Assembly (NCBI RefSeq): GCF_003025005.1
Contig: NZ_PVSS01000002.1
Location: 140,090 to 204,089 of the forward strand
DNA: 64,000 bases
Origin: Brumimicrobium mesophilum
GTDB lineage: Bacteria > Bacteroidota > Bacteroidia > Flavobacteriales_D > Crocinitomicaceae
Reading direction: 5' to 3'
A program made the position numbers and the translations under genes. Below are positions 1 through 9,331 of this stretch, piece after piece. Every line of letters starts with the position of its first letter. The stretch's first letter is position 1. Under the pieces are notes generated by a model. It was not told the DNA's origin. It did not search any database and was given only the letters and a program-made list of their open reading frames with translations.

Positions 1-1980
1 GTGGAAGACACCTACATTACTTTAGAGGATATTGAAGAATCTTTTGGAGAAACCGTTCGAAAGGTAATCGATGGTTTAACTAAGATTCCTGAAGTATTTG
101 ATGAAAATATTTCAATTCAAGCTGAGAATTTTAGAAAAATGATTCTTACAATCTCAGATGATTTAAGGGTTGTTTTAATAAAATTAGCAGATCGTTTACA
201 CAACATGCGTACTTTGGATAGTATGCGTCCTGACAAACAACTAAAAATTGCATCGGAAACAAATTTCTTGTATGCACCACTCGCCCATCGTTTAGGACTT
301 TACACCATAAAGAGTGAACTAGAAGACTTGTGTCTGCGTTACATGAATCCTCAGGCATATCGTGAAATTAGCAGTAAATTGAAATCAACACACGCTGTTC
401 GACAAAGATTTATTAGGCGATTTACACACCCTATTAAAGAAGCATTATCTAATGAAGGTTATGTTTTTGATTTAAAAGCAAGAACTAAATCTATCGCTTC
501 TATTTATCGTAAAATGAAAAACAAAGAAATTCCTTTTGAGGAAGTTTTTGATCTTTTTGCGATTAGAATTATTTTGGATACTCCTGAAGAATTAGAAAAA
601 CCTGATTGTTGGAGAGTTTACAGTATTGTTACAGATTTTTATCAGCCAAATCCAGACCGACTTAGAGATTGGGTTTCCACTCCTAGAGCAAATGGTTATG
701 AATCATTGCATACAACTGTGATGAGTCCCCAAGGAAAATGGGTTGAAGTTCAAATTCGTTCTGAAAGGATGGATCAAATCGCTGAAAAAGGTCTAGCTGC
801 ACACTATAATTACAAAGAGTCTAAAAGTGGTGAAAACAAATTTGATCGTTGGATTGGAGAAATTCGCGAATTAATTGGCAACCACTCTGAAGACGCTATG
901 GATTTCGTAGATGAATTCAAACTGAATTTATTCAATGATGAAATCTATGTATTTACTCCAAATGGAGAATTGCGTGTACTTCCAACTGGCGCAACAACCT
1001 TAGATTTTGCTTTTGACATTCATACTGATATCGGATTGACCTGTATTGGTGCGAAAGTGAATAAAAAACTTGTTCCGTTAAGTCATCAATTAAAAAGTGG
1101 ACATCAGGTTGAAATTATAACTTCTAGCAAGCAACGACCTAATGAAGAATGGTTAAAATTTGCTGTTACTGGTCGTGCAAAGCAAAAAATAAAGGCTGCA
1201 TTAAACGAAGAACGAAATAAAATTGCTGATGATGGTAAGGAAATTCTTGACCGAAAATTCAAGCAACATAACATTCGATTTACAAGTGAAAACATTTCCA
1301 TTTTAGAGAAATACTATAATGTAGCTGCTGCGACGGAATTATATATTCGAATTGCTAAGGGTAAAGTTGACTTATCGAAACTCCGAAAAATTAAAAATAT
1401 TGGAGGAAACCTGCAAGTTGAAAAAGAAGTTAAGACGAATAAAGTTAAAAAAGCAACGGATATTTCTAAACGTATCGATGGAAAGAAAGATACCTTAGTG
1501 ATTGGGGATGACTTTAAAGATATAGATTACGATTTTGCCAAATGTTGTAATCCTTTACCTGGTGATAGCGTTTTTGGATTTATTACTGTGAGTAGTGGAA
1601 TAAAAATTCATCGAAATGATTGTCCGAATGCTGAAAACTTAATGGGGAAAATGAATTACAGATGTATTTCTGCTCAGTGGAAAAATCAAGCTGTTAAAGA
1701 ACACCTTGCAAAATTGAGATTAATTGGAATTGATGACATTGGAATAGTAAACAAAATTACTCAAATTGTTTCCTACCAACACAATGTAAACATGCGATCA
1801 ATCAGTTTCGAATCAAAAGACGGAATATTTGAAGGTAAAATTCAAGTCTTAGTAATGGATAAATATCACTTGGATGAATTGATTGAGAAATTTGAAATGA
1901 CTGAAGGTATTCAGCGTGTTGAAAGATGGGATGATATTACGCAAGAAATTGAAGAAGATTACACCGAAGATGACAAATAA
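1..1980 (+). CDS. relA/spoT: Bifunctional (p)ppGpp synthetase/hydrolase, RelA/SpoT family (5'-truncated by window edge)
   Basis: This long RelA/SpoT homologue makes and/or degrades the stringent-response alarmone (p)ppGpp in the cytoplasm. The reading frame is open from base 1. The leading GTG is an internal Val of the hydrolase motif (VEDT), so roughly the first 80 residues, including the HD metal-binding pair, lie outside the window. Visible parts are the end of the HD hydrolase (KLADRLHNMRTL, near residue 61), the synthetase domain (RTKSIASIYRK at 161, FDLFAIRII at 183, ANGYESLHTT at 230, EVQIRS at 249), a TGS domain (about 313-375), a Cys-pair domain (FAKCCNPLPGD, near 515) and a C-terminal ACT domain (about 575-645). 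Synthetase and hydrolase residues in the visible part look intact, so a bifunctional Rel/SpoT enzyme is likely, but the missing N-terminus prevents proof. Confidence 0.95.
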   Translation: MEDTYITLEDIEESFGETVRKVIDGLTKIPEVFDENISIQAENFRKMILTISDDLRVVLIKLADRLHNMRTLDSMRPDKQLKIASETNFLYAPLAHRLGLYTIKSELEDLCLRYMNPQAYREISSKLKSTHAVRQRFIRRFTHPIKEALSNEGYVFDLKARTKSIASIYRKMKNKEIPFEEVFDLFAIRIILDTPEELEKPDCWRVYSIVTDFYQPNPDRLRDWVSTPRANGYESLHTTVMSPQGKWVEVQIRSERMDQIAEKGLAAHYNYKESKSGENKFDRWIGEIRELIGNHSEDAMDFVDEFKLNLFNDEIYVFTPNGELRVLPTGATTLDFAFDIHTDIGLTCIGAKVNKKLVPLSHQLKSGHQVEIITSSKQRPNEEWLKFAVTGRAKQKIKAALNEERNKIADDGKEILDRKFKQHNIRFTSENISILEKYYNVAAATELYIRIAKGKVDLSKLRKIKNIGGNLQVEKEVKTNKVKKATDISKRIDGKKDTLVIGDDFKDIDYDFAKCCNPLPGDSVFGFITVSSGIKIHRNDCPNAENLMGKMNYRCISAQWKNQAVKEHLAKLRLIGIDDIGIVNKITQIVSYQHNVNMRSISFESKDGIFEGKIQVLVMDKYHLDELIEKFEMTEGIQRVERWDDITQEIEEDYTEDDK

Positions 1981-2041
1981 CATTCAATTAAGAACTTTCT
2001 TAATTTTAAAGTGTTATTAAGTTCTTATTCAATTCCTAAAT

Positions 2042-3292
2042 ATGAGTTATCGCTATATAATGTTCTTTTCTATAATCTTAACCATTTTTTTGGTTCTTGA
2101 TATTTATATTTGGAAAGCATTTAAAAGAACAGTCAACACAAGGTATTTTAAAGTATTGAAATGGTTAATACCTTTCTCTTCAGTTTTGTTTTTAACTGGA
2201 TTCACTATTAATTTGTATCGCGGTTCTTTAGGAATTTACAACGCCAATCAATTCATCAATATATTCTTCGGAATCTCATTGGGGTTCTTTATTGCTAAAC
2301 TAATTGCTGCCGCTTTTTTATTTACGGAAGATTTTGTAAGAGCTATATTATATATTAAGAATAAATTATTTTCTAGAAAAGATAAATCAAAGCATTTTCC
2401 GAGTAGAAGAAATTTTGTTAGGAATATTTCATTAGGAGTCGCTGCCATTCCCGTTTTAGGATCCATATATGCCGTGACCAAAGGGAAATACAATTTTCAT
2501 GTAAAGAGATTAGACTTATCCATGAAAAGACTACCAGCATCTTTTGATGGACTAAAGGTTGTCCAATTCTCTGACTTTCACGCTGGTAGTTTTGATGATA
2601 AAGCAGCCGTTGAGGAAGGATTATCATTAATTAATGAGGCCAAGCCAGATATTATCATGTTTACTGGAGATTTAGTAAATAATCGCTCCACAGAAATGTT
2701 ACCTTATATAGATGCCCTTAAAAATTTATCCGCTAAATATGGGAAATTTGCAATTTTAGGAAATCATGACTATGGTGATTATATCCAATTTGATAAGCTT
2801 GAAGACAGACAAACCAATTTAGATGATCTATATGCTATATTTAAAGAAACAGGTTTTCAGCTTTTAAGAAATGAAAATATTCAAATCAATAATGGGACGG
2901 ACACCATTGATATAATAGGTGTTGAAAATTGGGGACAAGGACCATTTCCGAAATATGGAGATATTGATTTAGCCACTCAATCGACTTCAGATGAAAGATT
3001 CAATATTTTGATGAGTCATGACCCTGACCATTGGGAAAATATAATTAGAAAACATCCGAAACAATTCGACCTAACCTTAAGTGGTCATACACACGGATCT
3101 CAAGTAGGAGTTGATATTCCAGGCTGGCAATGGAGTCCAGTAAAGTATCGATACAAAAGATGGCTTGGTCTATACACTGAAAATGAACAGCATTTATTCG
3201 TTAGTAAAGGTTTTGGTTTCCTTGGTTTTCCAGGAAGAATTGGTATGTCGCCTGAAATCATTAGTTTCAAACTTCACAGTCAAGAAGCTTAG
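2042..3292 (+). CDS. Membrane-anchored calcineurin-like metallophosphoesterase
   Basis: Predicted metal-dependent phosphoesterase of the calcineurin/YkuE-like family. The first 100 residues contain about three hydrophobic segments. An SRRNFVRN sequence follows at about 120, directly before another hydrophobic stretch; it resembles a twin-arginine motif but could simply be a positive-inside loop. The catalytic half carries the family metal-binding motifs in order: SDFHAG (D-x-H), FTGDLVN, LGNHDYGD, MSHDPDH and SGHTHGSQ. The active site is probably outside the cytoplasmic membrane. The ATG follows relA/spoT by about 60 bases, so co-transcription is possible. Substrate cannot be deduced; family members act on phospholipid-type phosphodiesters such as UDP-diacylglucosamine or on undecaprenyl-type substrates, and nothing here separates these. 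Confidence 0.88.
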   Translation: MSYRYIMFFSIILTIFLVLDIYIWKAFKRTVNTRYFKVLKWLIPFSSVLFLTGFTINLYRGSLGIYNANQFINIFFGISLGFFIAKLIAAAFLFTEDFVRAILYIKNKLFSRKDKSKHFPSRRNFVRNISLGVAAIPVLGSIYAVTKGKYNFHVKRLDLSMKRLPASFDGLKVVQFSDFHAGSFDDKAAVEEGLSLINEAKPDIIMFTGDLVNNRSTEMLPYIDALKNLSAKYGKFAILGNHDYGDYIQFDKLEDRQTNLDDLYAIFKETGFQLLRNENIQINNGTDTIDIIGVENWGQGPFPKYGDIDLATQSTSDERFNILMSHDPDHWENIIRKHPKQFDLTLSGHTHGSQVGVDIPGWQWSPVKYRYKRWLGLYTENEQHLFVSKGFGFLGFPGRIGMSPEIISFKLHSQEA

Positions 3293-3397
3293 AGATTAAA
3301 TCTAAATTGCTTATGTAGAAATAATGAAGAAATTCAAATTTTTGTTATTTTTCAGGGTAAAAATCTTTTAAACATTTCAATAACCTACACTTTTATA

Positions 3398-3405
3398 TAA
3401 TTTTG
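3398..3405 (+). promoter_or_regulatory. Candidate Bacteroidota -7 box (TAnnTTTG)
   Basis: The sequence taattttg matches the TAnnTTTG -7 consensus of Bacteroidota primary sigma factor promoters and lies about 55 bases before the chosen start of the downstream coiled-coil protein gene. No clear TTG -33 element is found at the expected distance, so this is a weak call. Confidence 0.3.
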
Positions 3406-3460
3406 TATCTTATTTTTAAATTGAATCGTTAAAACAGCTATTTTGCGACAAATTTCCAAA

Positions 3461-4051
3461 ATGAACAAAAACATAATATTTTTAGCAGCCTTATTCATTG
3501 GTATTAGTTTTAACGGCATAAGTCAAGATGAAGACAAAATCAATACTATTGAAGCACAATTCCAAGATTTAATTGAAAGTTCTAATGATTATCAAGCTTA
3601 CAAAGTTATTGAGAAATCAAAACTGAAATCTCTTCAAAAAAACATTCAAGATTCAATAATAGTTTTTGAATCAGAAATTTTAGAATCATCTAAAAAAATC
3701 CAGGAACAAAAGAGTGATATCGATAGCAGTCATCAAGAAATTGAATCTTTGAACGCTGAATTAAAAGAGACCCAATCAAAAGTTGATAATATTGATTTTA
3801 TGGGTATTTCTACTCAAAAATCTACTTTTACAACGATAATGTTAAGCATTATCCTCGTTTTATTAATAATTTCTCTAGTTATGTTCTTTGTATTTAAAAA
3901 AGGTCAGAAGAGCACAAAATTAGCAAAAGAAAAACTTACCGAGACCCAACTTGAATTAGACAATCACAGAAAACGATCATTAGAGCGTGAACAAAAAGTG
4001 CGTAGAGAATTGCAAGACGAATTAAACAAAAGGAGTACGAGAAAAGATTAG
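3461..4051 (+). CDS. Signal-peptide, coiled-coil, single-TM protein of unknown function
   Basis: Not recognised as a named family. The ATG at 3461 gives a 196-aa product beginning with a typical short Bacteroidota signal peptide (MNKNIIFLAALFIGISFNGISQ). An upstream in-frame TTG at 3443 would add six residues before it and is less convincing. Residues about 20-110 are charged and heptad-like (coiled coil). A strong transmembrane helix follows near residues 125-150, then a highly basic and acidic C-terminal helix full of K/E/R. The topology suggests a periplasmic coiled coil tethered to the inner membrane with a cytoplasmic charged tail. It stands alone between the phosphoesterase and the Fur-like gene. 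Confidence 0.7.
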   Translation: MNKNIIFLAALFIGISFNGISQDEDKINTIEAQFQDLIESSNDYQAYKVIEKSKLKSLQKNIQDSIIVFESEILESSKKIQEQKSDIDSSHQEIESLNAELKETQSKVDNIDFMGISTQKSTFTTIMLSIILVLLIISLVMFFVFKKGQKSTKLAKEKLTETQLELDNHRKRSLEREQKVRRELQDELNKRSTRKD

Positions 4052-4064
4052 CAATGGAATAAAT

Positions 4065-4086
4065 TTAACCATAACGGTTAAGTTTT
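4065..4086 (+). terminator. Weak hairpin after the coiled-coil protein gene
   Basis: Six-base arms ttaacc and ggttaa enclose a five-base loop, 13 bases after the stop codon, followed by gtttt. The stem is short and AT-rich, so this is only a possible terminator. Confidence 0.35.
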
Positions 4087-4225
4087 ACATTTCTAATAAA
4101 AGTAAAGAAACTGAATTATTGTAAATTTCTTATTCTTTTAACCAGAAATTAAAGAATACAATTTTCTCTGTGCATAACTTATTTATAAATCTATCGAAAA
4201 CAATGGAACAGTCTTACTTTTTCCT

Positions 4226-4233
4226 TATTTTTG
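4226..4233 (+). promoter_or_regulatory. Candidate -7 box upstream of the Fur-like gene
   Basis: The sequence tatttttg fits TAnnTTTG and ends 20 bases before the ATG at 4254, a plausible distance for a short leader. No convincing -33 TTG was seen. Confidence 0.35.
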
Positions 4234-4253
4234 CCTTTTAAGGAATTGAATGC

Positions 4254-4715
4254 ATGGAAAGCGTACAAGAAACAGTTAAGAATATTTTTTCGGCTTATTT
4301 AGAAAAAAACGGACACAGAAAAACACCTGAACGTTTTGCTATACTTGAAGAAATATACAATTACGAAGGTCATTTTGATATAGAGTCTCTTTATATTAAA
4401 ATGAAAAACAAAAATTATCGCGTATCACGCGCTACTTTGTATAATACTATTGATTTGCTATTGGCTTGTAACCTTGTTCGTAAACATCAATTCGGGAAAA
4501 ACATTGCTCAATTTGAAAAATCTCATGGATTTAAACAACATGACCATTTGGTATTAACAGATACCGGAGAATTAATTGAATTTTGTGACCCACGCATTCA
4601 AAATATTAAATCAACTATTGAAGAAGTACTAGGTGTAAAAATCAACCATCACTCCCTATATTTTTATGGAGTGAGAGATGAAGATGCAGCTAAAAATTCA
4701 ACCGATAAATCTTAA
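4254..4715 (+). CDS. Fur-family transcriptional regulator lacking the CxxC zinc site
   Basis: Winged-helix Fur-family regulator of usual length (153 aa). The N-terminal DNA-binding domain shows [14 protein letters not shown] (21-34) and [12 protein letters not shown] (58-69). The dimerisation half has the metal-site signature [17 protein letters not shown] (95-110), with H96 and H98, and a second histidine cluster NHHSLYFYG (131-139). The structural zinc cysteines expected after the HDHL motif are replaced by TDTG, so the CxxC pair is missing. Only one Cys (C111) remains near that position. The gene leads a compact run with a STAS protein, purA and an OstA-like gene. Whether it senses iron, zinc or peroxide cannot be told. 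Confidence 0.88.
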   Translation: MESVQETVKNIFSAYLEKNGHRKTPERFAILEEIYNYEGHFDIESLYIKMKNKNYRVSRATLYNTIDLLLACNLVRKHQFGKNIAQFEKSHGFKQHDHLVLTDTGELIEFCDPRIQNIKSTIEEVLGVKINHHSLYFYGVRDEDAAKNSTDKS

Positions 4716-4718
4716 ATA

Positions 4719-5075
4719 GTGAGCTTTTCTATCCAATTAGATATACAATCTACAGTATGTATCCTTGATTTTTCAGGGACCATTCTGACGAAAAACAAAG
4801 TGGATGAAACGCTAGAAATGGTAGATTTTGAATTGGAAGATGGAAAAAGGAAATTCATAATTGACTTAAAAGAATTAAAACAAATCAACAGTAGTGGTTT
4901 GAATTTAATATTGCGAATTTTTACACATATAAGAAATAAAGGAGGAGAATTAATTCTTGTTCAGCCTAACAAATCAGTTAGCGAAATTTTTAAAATATCT
5001 AAGTTAAATACAGTTTTTAATATTTCGGCAGATAAACAAACTGCCATTAACCAATTAAATGCACCAGAGGCATGA
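4719..5075 (+). CDS. STAS-domain protein (anti-sigma factor antagonist-like)
   Basis: Single STAS domain protein of 118 aa, the size of SpoIIAA/RsbV-type anti-anti-sigma factors. The phosphorylatable serine region is present as LKQINSSGLNLILRIF (S58/S59). The start is GTG at 4719, three bases after the fur-like stop, since no ATG occurs near the family's N-terminal beta strand. The stop overlaps the purA start in an ATGA arrangement, so the two are translationally coupled. No serine kinase (RsbW/SpoIIAB-like) or phosphatase is next to it, so its partner must be encoded elsewhere or it has another regulatory role. The pairing with purA is odd and unexplained. Confidence 0.85.
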   Translation: MSFSIQLDIQSTVCILDFSGTILTKNKVDETLEMVDFELEDGKRKFIIDLKELKQINSSGLNLILRIFTHIRNKGGELILVQPNKSVSEIFKISKLNTVFNISADKQTAINQLNAPEA

Positions 5076-6349
5076 GTAAAGTAGACGTATTATTAGGATT
5101 ACAATGGGGTGATGAAGGAAAAGGGAAAATAGTCGATGTTTTGACTCCCAAGTATGACATCATTGCTCGATTTCAAGGAGGACCAAACGCTGGTCACACC
5201 TTAGAATTTGACGGAATTAAGCATGTTTTACACACAATTCCTTCAGGAATTTTTAGAAAAGACACTTTAAACATCGTTGGAAATGGGGTGGTAATTGATC
5301 CAGTTATTTTTCAAAAAGAAATTGAAAATTTAGCTAAATTCAACTTACCAATTAAAGAGACTTTATTGATTTCAAATAAAGCTCACTTAATTTTACCAAC
5401 GCACCGTTTACTGGATGCTGCTTCTGAGCAAGCCAAAGGGAAATCTAAAATTGGTTCAACATTAAAAGGAATTGGTCCAACTTATATGGACAAAACTGGT
5501 CGTAATGGAATCAGAGTTGGAGATATAGCAACTGCTTCTTTTAGAGAAAAATATGACAATCTTGTAGCGAAACACAAAGGAATGCTAGATCATTACGAAG
5601 GTTTTGAATACAACGTTGAGGAGTTAGAAGCTGCTTTCTTTGAAGGAATTGAACTTTTGAGATCATTGACTACGATTGATAGTGAGCACTACATCAACCA
5701 AGCAATGAAAGAAGGAAAATCTATCTTGGCTGAAGGTGCACAAGGAACCTTATTGGATATCGATTTTGGTAGTTACCCGTTTGTAACATCTTCAAACACG
5801 ATAACTGCTGGTACTTGTACTGGTTTAGGTGTTGCTCCAACGAAAATCGGTGACGTAATCGGAATTTTTAAGGCATATTGTACACGAGTTGGTTCTGGAC
5901 CTTTCCCTACTGAGTTATTTGATGAAGTTGGCGAAGAAATCCGTAAAGCAGGTGGAGAATTTGGTGCAACAACAGGAAGACCAAGACGTTGTGGTTGGAT
6001 TGACTTACCAGCATTGAAATACGCAATCATGATTAATGGTGCTTCTGAACTTTCTATGATGAAATCTGATGTTTTGGATGATTTCGAAGAAATTAAAGTT
6101 TGTACGCATTATATCATTGATGGCAAGAAAGTTGATTATCTTCCGTTTGATATTACAGATATCGAGATTGAACCAGTATATGAATCTTTCAAAGGATGGA
6201 ATACTGATACAACAAAATTGACATCTTTTGCAGATGCTCCGAAAGAATTGAAGGAATATGTTGCATACTTGGAAAAAGAATTAGAAGTTCCAATTACAAC
6301 TGTTTCTGTCGGTCCAGATCGAAGCCAAACTTTGAACAATAGAAAATAA
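5072..6349 (+). CDS. purA: Adenylosuccinate synthetase
   Basis: Cytoplasmic enzyme joining IMP and aspartate with GTP to give adenylosuccinate, the first committed step to AMP. Full length (425 aa). Diagnostic motifs are the P-loop QWGDEGKGK (11-19) with catalytic D14, GGPNAGHT (36-43) with catalytic H42, GIGPTYMDKTGRNGIR, the AGTCTGLGVAP segment and TTGRPRRCGW (IMP/GTP binding). The start ATG overlaps the stop of the STAS gene by four bases. The next gene begins on the base directly after its stop codon, so purA sits inside a tight transcription unit. Confidence 0.97.
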   Translation: MSKVDVLLGLQWGDEGKGKIVDVLTPKYDIIARFQGGPNAGHTLEFDGIKHVLHTIPSGIFRKDTLNIVGNGVVIDPVIFQKEIENLAKFNLPIKETLLISNKAHLILPTHRLLDAASEQAKGKSKIGSTLKGIGPTYMDKTGRNGIRVGDIATASFREKYDNLVAKHKGMLDHYEGFEYNVEELEAAFFEGIELLRSLTTIDSEHYINQAMKEGKSILAEGAQGTLLDIDFGSYPFVTSSNTITAGTCTGLGVAPTKIGDVIGIFKAYCTRVGSGPFPTELFDEVGEEIRKAGGEFGATTGRPRRCGWIDLPALKYAIMINGASELSMMKSDVLDDFEEIKVCTHYIIDGKKVDYLPFDITDIEIEPVYESFKGWNTDTTKLTSFADAPKELKEYVAYLEKELEVPITTVSVGPDRSQTLNNRK

Positions 6350-7948
6350 TTGAAAACAAAATTCAACATATTACAAATTGCGCTTCTCATTGGGAGCGCA
6401 ATTTTTTTGTCAATGGGATCTTCCTTTTGTCAAGAATATATTGAATTATTAGAAGGATCTGAAGACATCAAAATTGATGGGAAAACGGGAAACTATATTG
6501 TTAAAGGAAATGTAGTTTTCAAAAAAGAAGAAACTAAACTCTACTGCGATTCAGCTTATTACAACCTGGTGCACAATACCGTTCGAGCATTTGGAAACAT
6601 TCATCTCAACAAGGAAGACACCTTAAATATGTTTTGCGATTCCTTGTTCTTTGATACCAAAAAGGATTATGCCAAACTCTATGGCAATGTGAGAATACGT
6701 GACAACGAATATAAGCTCACAACAGATTCAATGGATTATGATTTAAAGAATAATGTTGGAATTTACAAAAACAAAGGTGTGATCACCAGTATTTCGTCAA
6801 GTGACCAATTAAGCAGTGATATCGGCTACTTCTATCCCAATTCAAAACAGTTCAATTTTAGAAAAAACGTAGTTTATACCAGCAATGATTTTACAGTAAA
6901 ATCCGACACTTTACAGTTTAATGCAAATTCTAAGAAAGCTTATTTCTTTGGACCAACTTATATCACCAATCAAGATATAAAAATGTATTGCGAAAAAGGT
7001 TGGTATGACTTGAATGAAGATGAAGGAGTATTAGAAAATAATGCTTCAATTGAAAATGAAAACTTAAATATTGGAGCCGATAGTTTGTTCTACTCTTCAA
7101 AGGACAGTTTATATATTGCAAAAAAGAACGTATTGATAACCGATACCACGAACAAAATTGGTTTTCAAGGAGATTATGCAATCAATGACGAACGAAATAA
7201 ATTTGCTTTTATCACCGGTCATGCGCTTGCAAAAAGATTTGAAGAGAAAGACACACTTTATATTCATGCAGACACATTGTACAATTATTCCGATTCTTTG
7301 GGAAAACCAATGTTAATGCAAGCTCATAAAAAGGTAAAACTATTCCGTGGTGATATGCAAGGAATATGTGATTCATTGATTTATGATAAAACCATTGGGG
7401 AAATGAACATGTTCACAAATCCTACTTTGTGGGCCCAAAATGCTCAATTAACAAGCGATACGATTACCATTTATGAAAAAGATAACCGAATACATCGTGC
7501 ATTTTTACGGAAAAATGGTTTGGTAGCTACTCCAGTTGATTCAACGAATTATTATAATCAGGTTGCTGGAACCTTGCTGAATGCGTACTTTGATAGTACT
7601 CAAATTCGTAGAGTTGACATTGAAGGAAACGCTAAAACACTTTATTTTTTAGAAGATGAAGATGAAAGTGACACTGCCATAGTTGTCAATCGACAAGGAA
7701 TGAATCGTATTTTCTCGTCAAATATTACTTTGAGATTTGTGGATGGAGATATAGAAACAGCAACTTATAGAGATAGTCCTGATGGGTTGGTTTACCCTAT
7801 TTCTGATATCGATAAAAAAGAAGAACGCGTTGAACAATTCAAATGGAATGAGGAAAATCGACCTTTAAGTTGGCAGGACATGATTTATTCTGAAGATGAA
7901 AAGAAGATTATACTTGAACTTTATAGTCGAATATTTAGAAATATATAA
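6350..7948 (+). CDS. OstA-like (LptA/LptD N-terminal type) envelope protein
   Basis: Predicted secreted beta-jellyroll protein of the OstA family, related to the LPS transport proteins LptA and the N-terminal region of LptD. Its repeated strands have the pattern of this fold (for example GKTGNYIVKGNVVFKKEETKL, LYGNVRIRDNEYKLTTDSMDYD, VLENNASIENENLNIGADSLFY). The 532-aa length exceeds LptA and lacks an obvious C-terminal beta barrel. The start is TTG at 6350, immediately after the purA stop, because only this start includes the full signal peptide (residues 1-27); the first internal ATG lies inside the hydrophobic core. Probably a periplasmic or outer-membrane LPS bridge component, in line with many Bacteroidota genomes. 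Confidence 0.8.
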   Translation: MKTKFNILQIALLIGSAIFLSMGSSFCQEYIELLEGSEDIKIDGKTGNYIVKGNVVFKKEETKLYCDSAYYNLVHNTVRAFGNIHLNKEDTLNMFCDSLFFDTKKDYAKLYGNVRIRDNEYKLTTDSMDYDLKNNVGIYKNKGVITSISSSDQLSSDIGYFYPNSKQFNFRKNVVYTSNDFTVKSDTLQFNANSKKAYFFGPTYITNQDIKMYCEKGWYDLNEDEGVLENNASIENENLNIGADSLFYSSKDSLYIAKKNVLITDTTNKIGFQGDYAINDERNKFAFITGHALAKRFEEKDTLYIHADTLYNYSDSLGKPMLMQAHKKVKLFRGDMQGICDSLIYDKTIGEMNMFTNPTLWAQNAQLTSDTITIYEKDNRIHRAFLRKNGLVATPVDSTNYYNQVAGTLLNAYFDSTQIRRVDIEGNAKTLYFLEDEDESDTAIVVNRQGMNRIFSSNITLRFVDGDIETATYRDSPDGLVYPISDIDKKEERVEQFKWNEENRPLSWQDMIYSEDEKKIILELYSRIFRNI

Positions 7949-8011
7949 TTATTATTCAGGATATTCTTTCCTTTCAAAAAATCAAAAAACCTCCGATTTC
8001 ATTGAAAAGTT

Positions 8012-9289
8012 TTAAATTTTCAAATCCAAAGTTTTCACAATCTTCAACATCCAAATCGTACTTCCCCAAAAAAGGACAAACATTATCCAAGAAATGATTT
8101 CAAACATTTCGATTTCAGAAAGCTCGAACCATTCCATAATATCTGGAAATAATGCAAAGCAAGATAATTGAATTGCAGTAATCAAATTACCAACCCAAAA
8201 GAACCATTTTAATTTACCGATAATGTTTGGAACCATAGAAATTGAAGAAGCAACAAAATTAGCCATTAACCACGGCGCAAGAGCTGCAGCAATCTCACCT
8301 GATAGTCTCCACTCCTCACCAAATACAAATGCAAAAATTGAATCTCCCCAAATGTAAATTATTGAAAATGGGACTATTCCTATCAAAGTCAAAAGAATCA
8401 CGGAACGCTTTAAAATAGGATAAATCACTTTTTTTTGTGAAAAGTCAGCTGATATACGGTTATATAACACTTGTCCAACTGCCACTCCAATCAATAAAAG
8501 TGGAATTTTTAGCATTCTGAATGAATGATCATAAGAACCAAAAAGTGCGGTACTTAAATATAGAGTTAGGAAGAAAGCAATAAGTAATTCCCTACTTGCA
8601 TCAATTAAAGAATGTGGAAGATTAACCTTAGGAAATTCTTTAAATTGCCTGGCTACAACTGCCCTTCTTAAATTTGAATTTTTATTATTTATTTTATAAA
8701 TTCCAAAAGCGTCGAAAACATAAACTAAACTTCCTACTATCAGTCCGAGCAATGTAGAGACAGCTAAACCAACTACACCTAAACCTGCTAATCCTGCGAG
8801 TAATTTTGCAGTATTGGAAGTTGCTGAAGTTAACAAAGTAGAAATAGTAATGTTTTTGAACCATTTCATTCGAATAGCCCAATGTCGGCCAATACTCATA
8901 AAAACAGTAAAACCACTAATTGCGCTTATGAGAACAATGTAAAAAAGCAAATTATCTGCATCTGCTTTGAACAACCAAAAAATTCCACCCGCCAATAACG
9001 TTAGACCCACAGTCCATATTAAAATTCTAAGTGAAAGGCGATATATGTGAAAAGCGTGCTCATTTTTTTTAGGTAATGGAATGGCATATTCATATCTCGC
9101 TGCCCCAATAACAGATAGAAAGGCAACAATTCTCATGATAATTCCAAATTCACCAAAATCTTCCGGTGAATACAAACGTGTGATAAACGGAGTCAGTAAA
9201 TAACTTATTCCTTGCGCCAAAACCGTTCCGGAAGAAAGCACGAGTGCCGACTTGATCAACTCAGACTTTAAATTGATTTTGGATCGCAT
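8012..9289 (-). CDS. Polysaccharide flippase (Wzx/MVF-like, multi-TM)
   Basis: Integral membrane protein of 425 aa with about 12 hydrophobic helices and the N-terminal pattern of the polysaccharide biosynthesis/oligosaccharide flippase family (SGTVLAQGISYLLTPFITRLYSPEDFGEFGI, residues 19-50). Such proteins flip lipid-linked glycans across the inner membrane for O-antigen, capsule or exopolysaccharide assembly. No glycosyltransferases are adjacent; the only glycan genes in the window are the heptose operon 28 kb away. It precedes nothing obvious on its strand; the DUF721 and recF genes lie upstream. Its leader AAACAAACAATAA-ATG recurs before the PH-domain gene ending at 16099. Confidence 0.85.
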   Translation of the reverse strand: MRSKINLKSELIKSALVLSSGTVLAQGISYLLTPFITRLYSPEDFGEFGIIMRIVAFLSVIGAARYEYAIPLPKKNEHAFHIYRLSLRILIWTVGLTLLAGGIFWLFKADADNLLFYIVLISAISGFTVFMSIGRHWAIRMKWFKNITISTLLTSATSNTAKLLAGLAGLGVVGLAVSTLLGLIVGSLVYVFDAFGIYKINNKNSNLRRAVVARQFKEFPKVNLPHSLIDASRELLIAFFLTLYLSTALFGSYDHSFRMLKIPLLLIGVAVGQVLYNRISADFSQKKVIYPILKRSVILLTLIGIVPFSIIYIWGDSIFAFVFGEEWRLSGEIAAALAPWLMANFVASSISMVPNIIGKLKWFFWVGNLITAIQLSCFALFPDIMEWFELSEIEMFEIISWIMFVLFWGSTIWMLKIVKTLDLKI

Positions 9290-9331
9290 TTATTGTTTGT
9301 TTAAGAATTTAAGTAGTTGTGAAAAGATAAT

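Noticed and set aside
1..3. GTG at base 1 as the start of the RelA/SpoT gene
   Set aside because: It is the Val of a conserved hydrolase motif; the gene continues upstream of the window.
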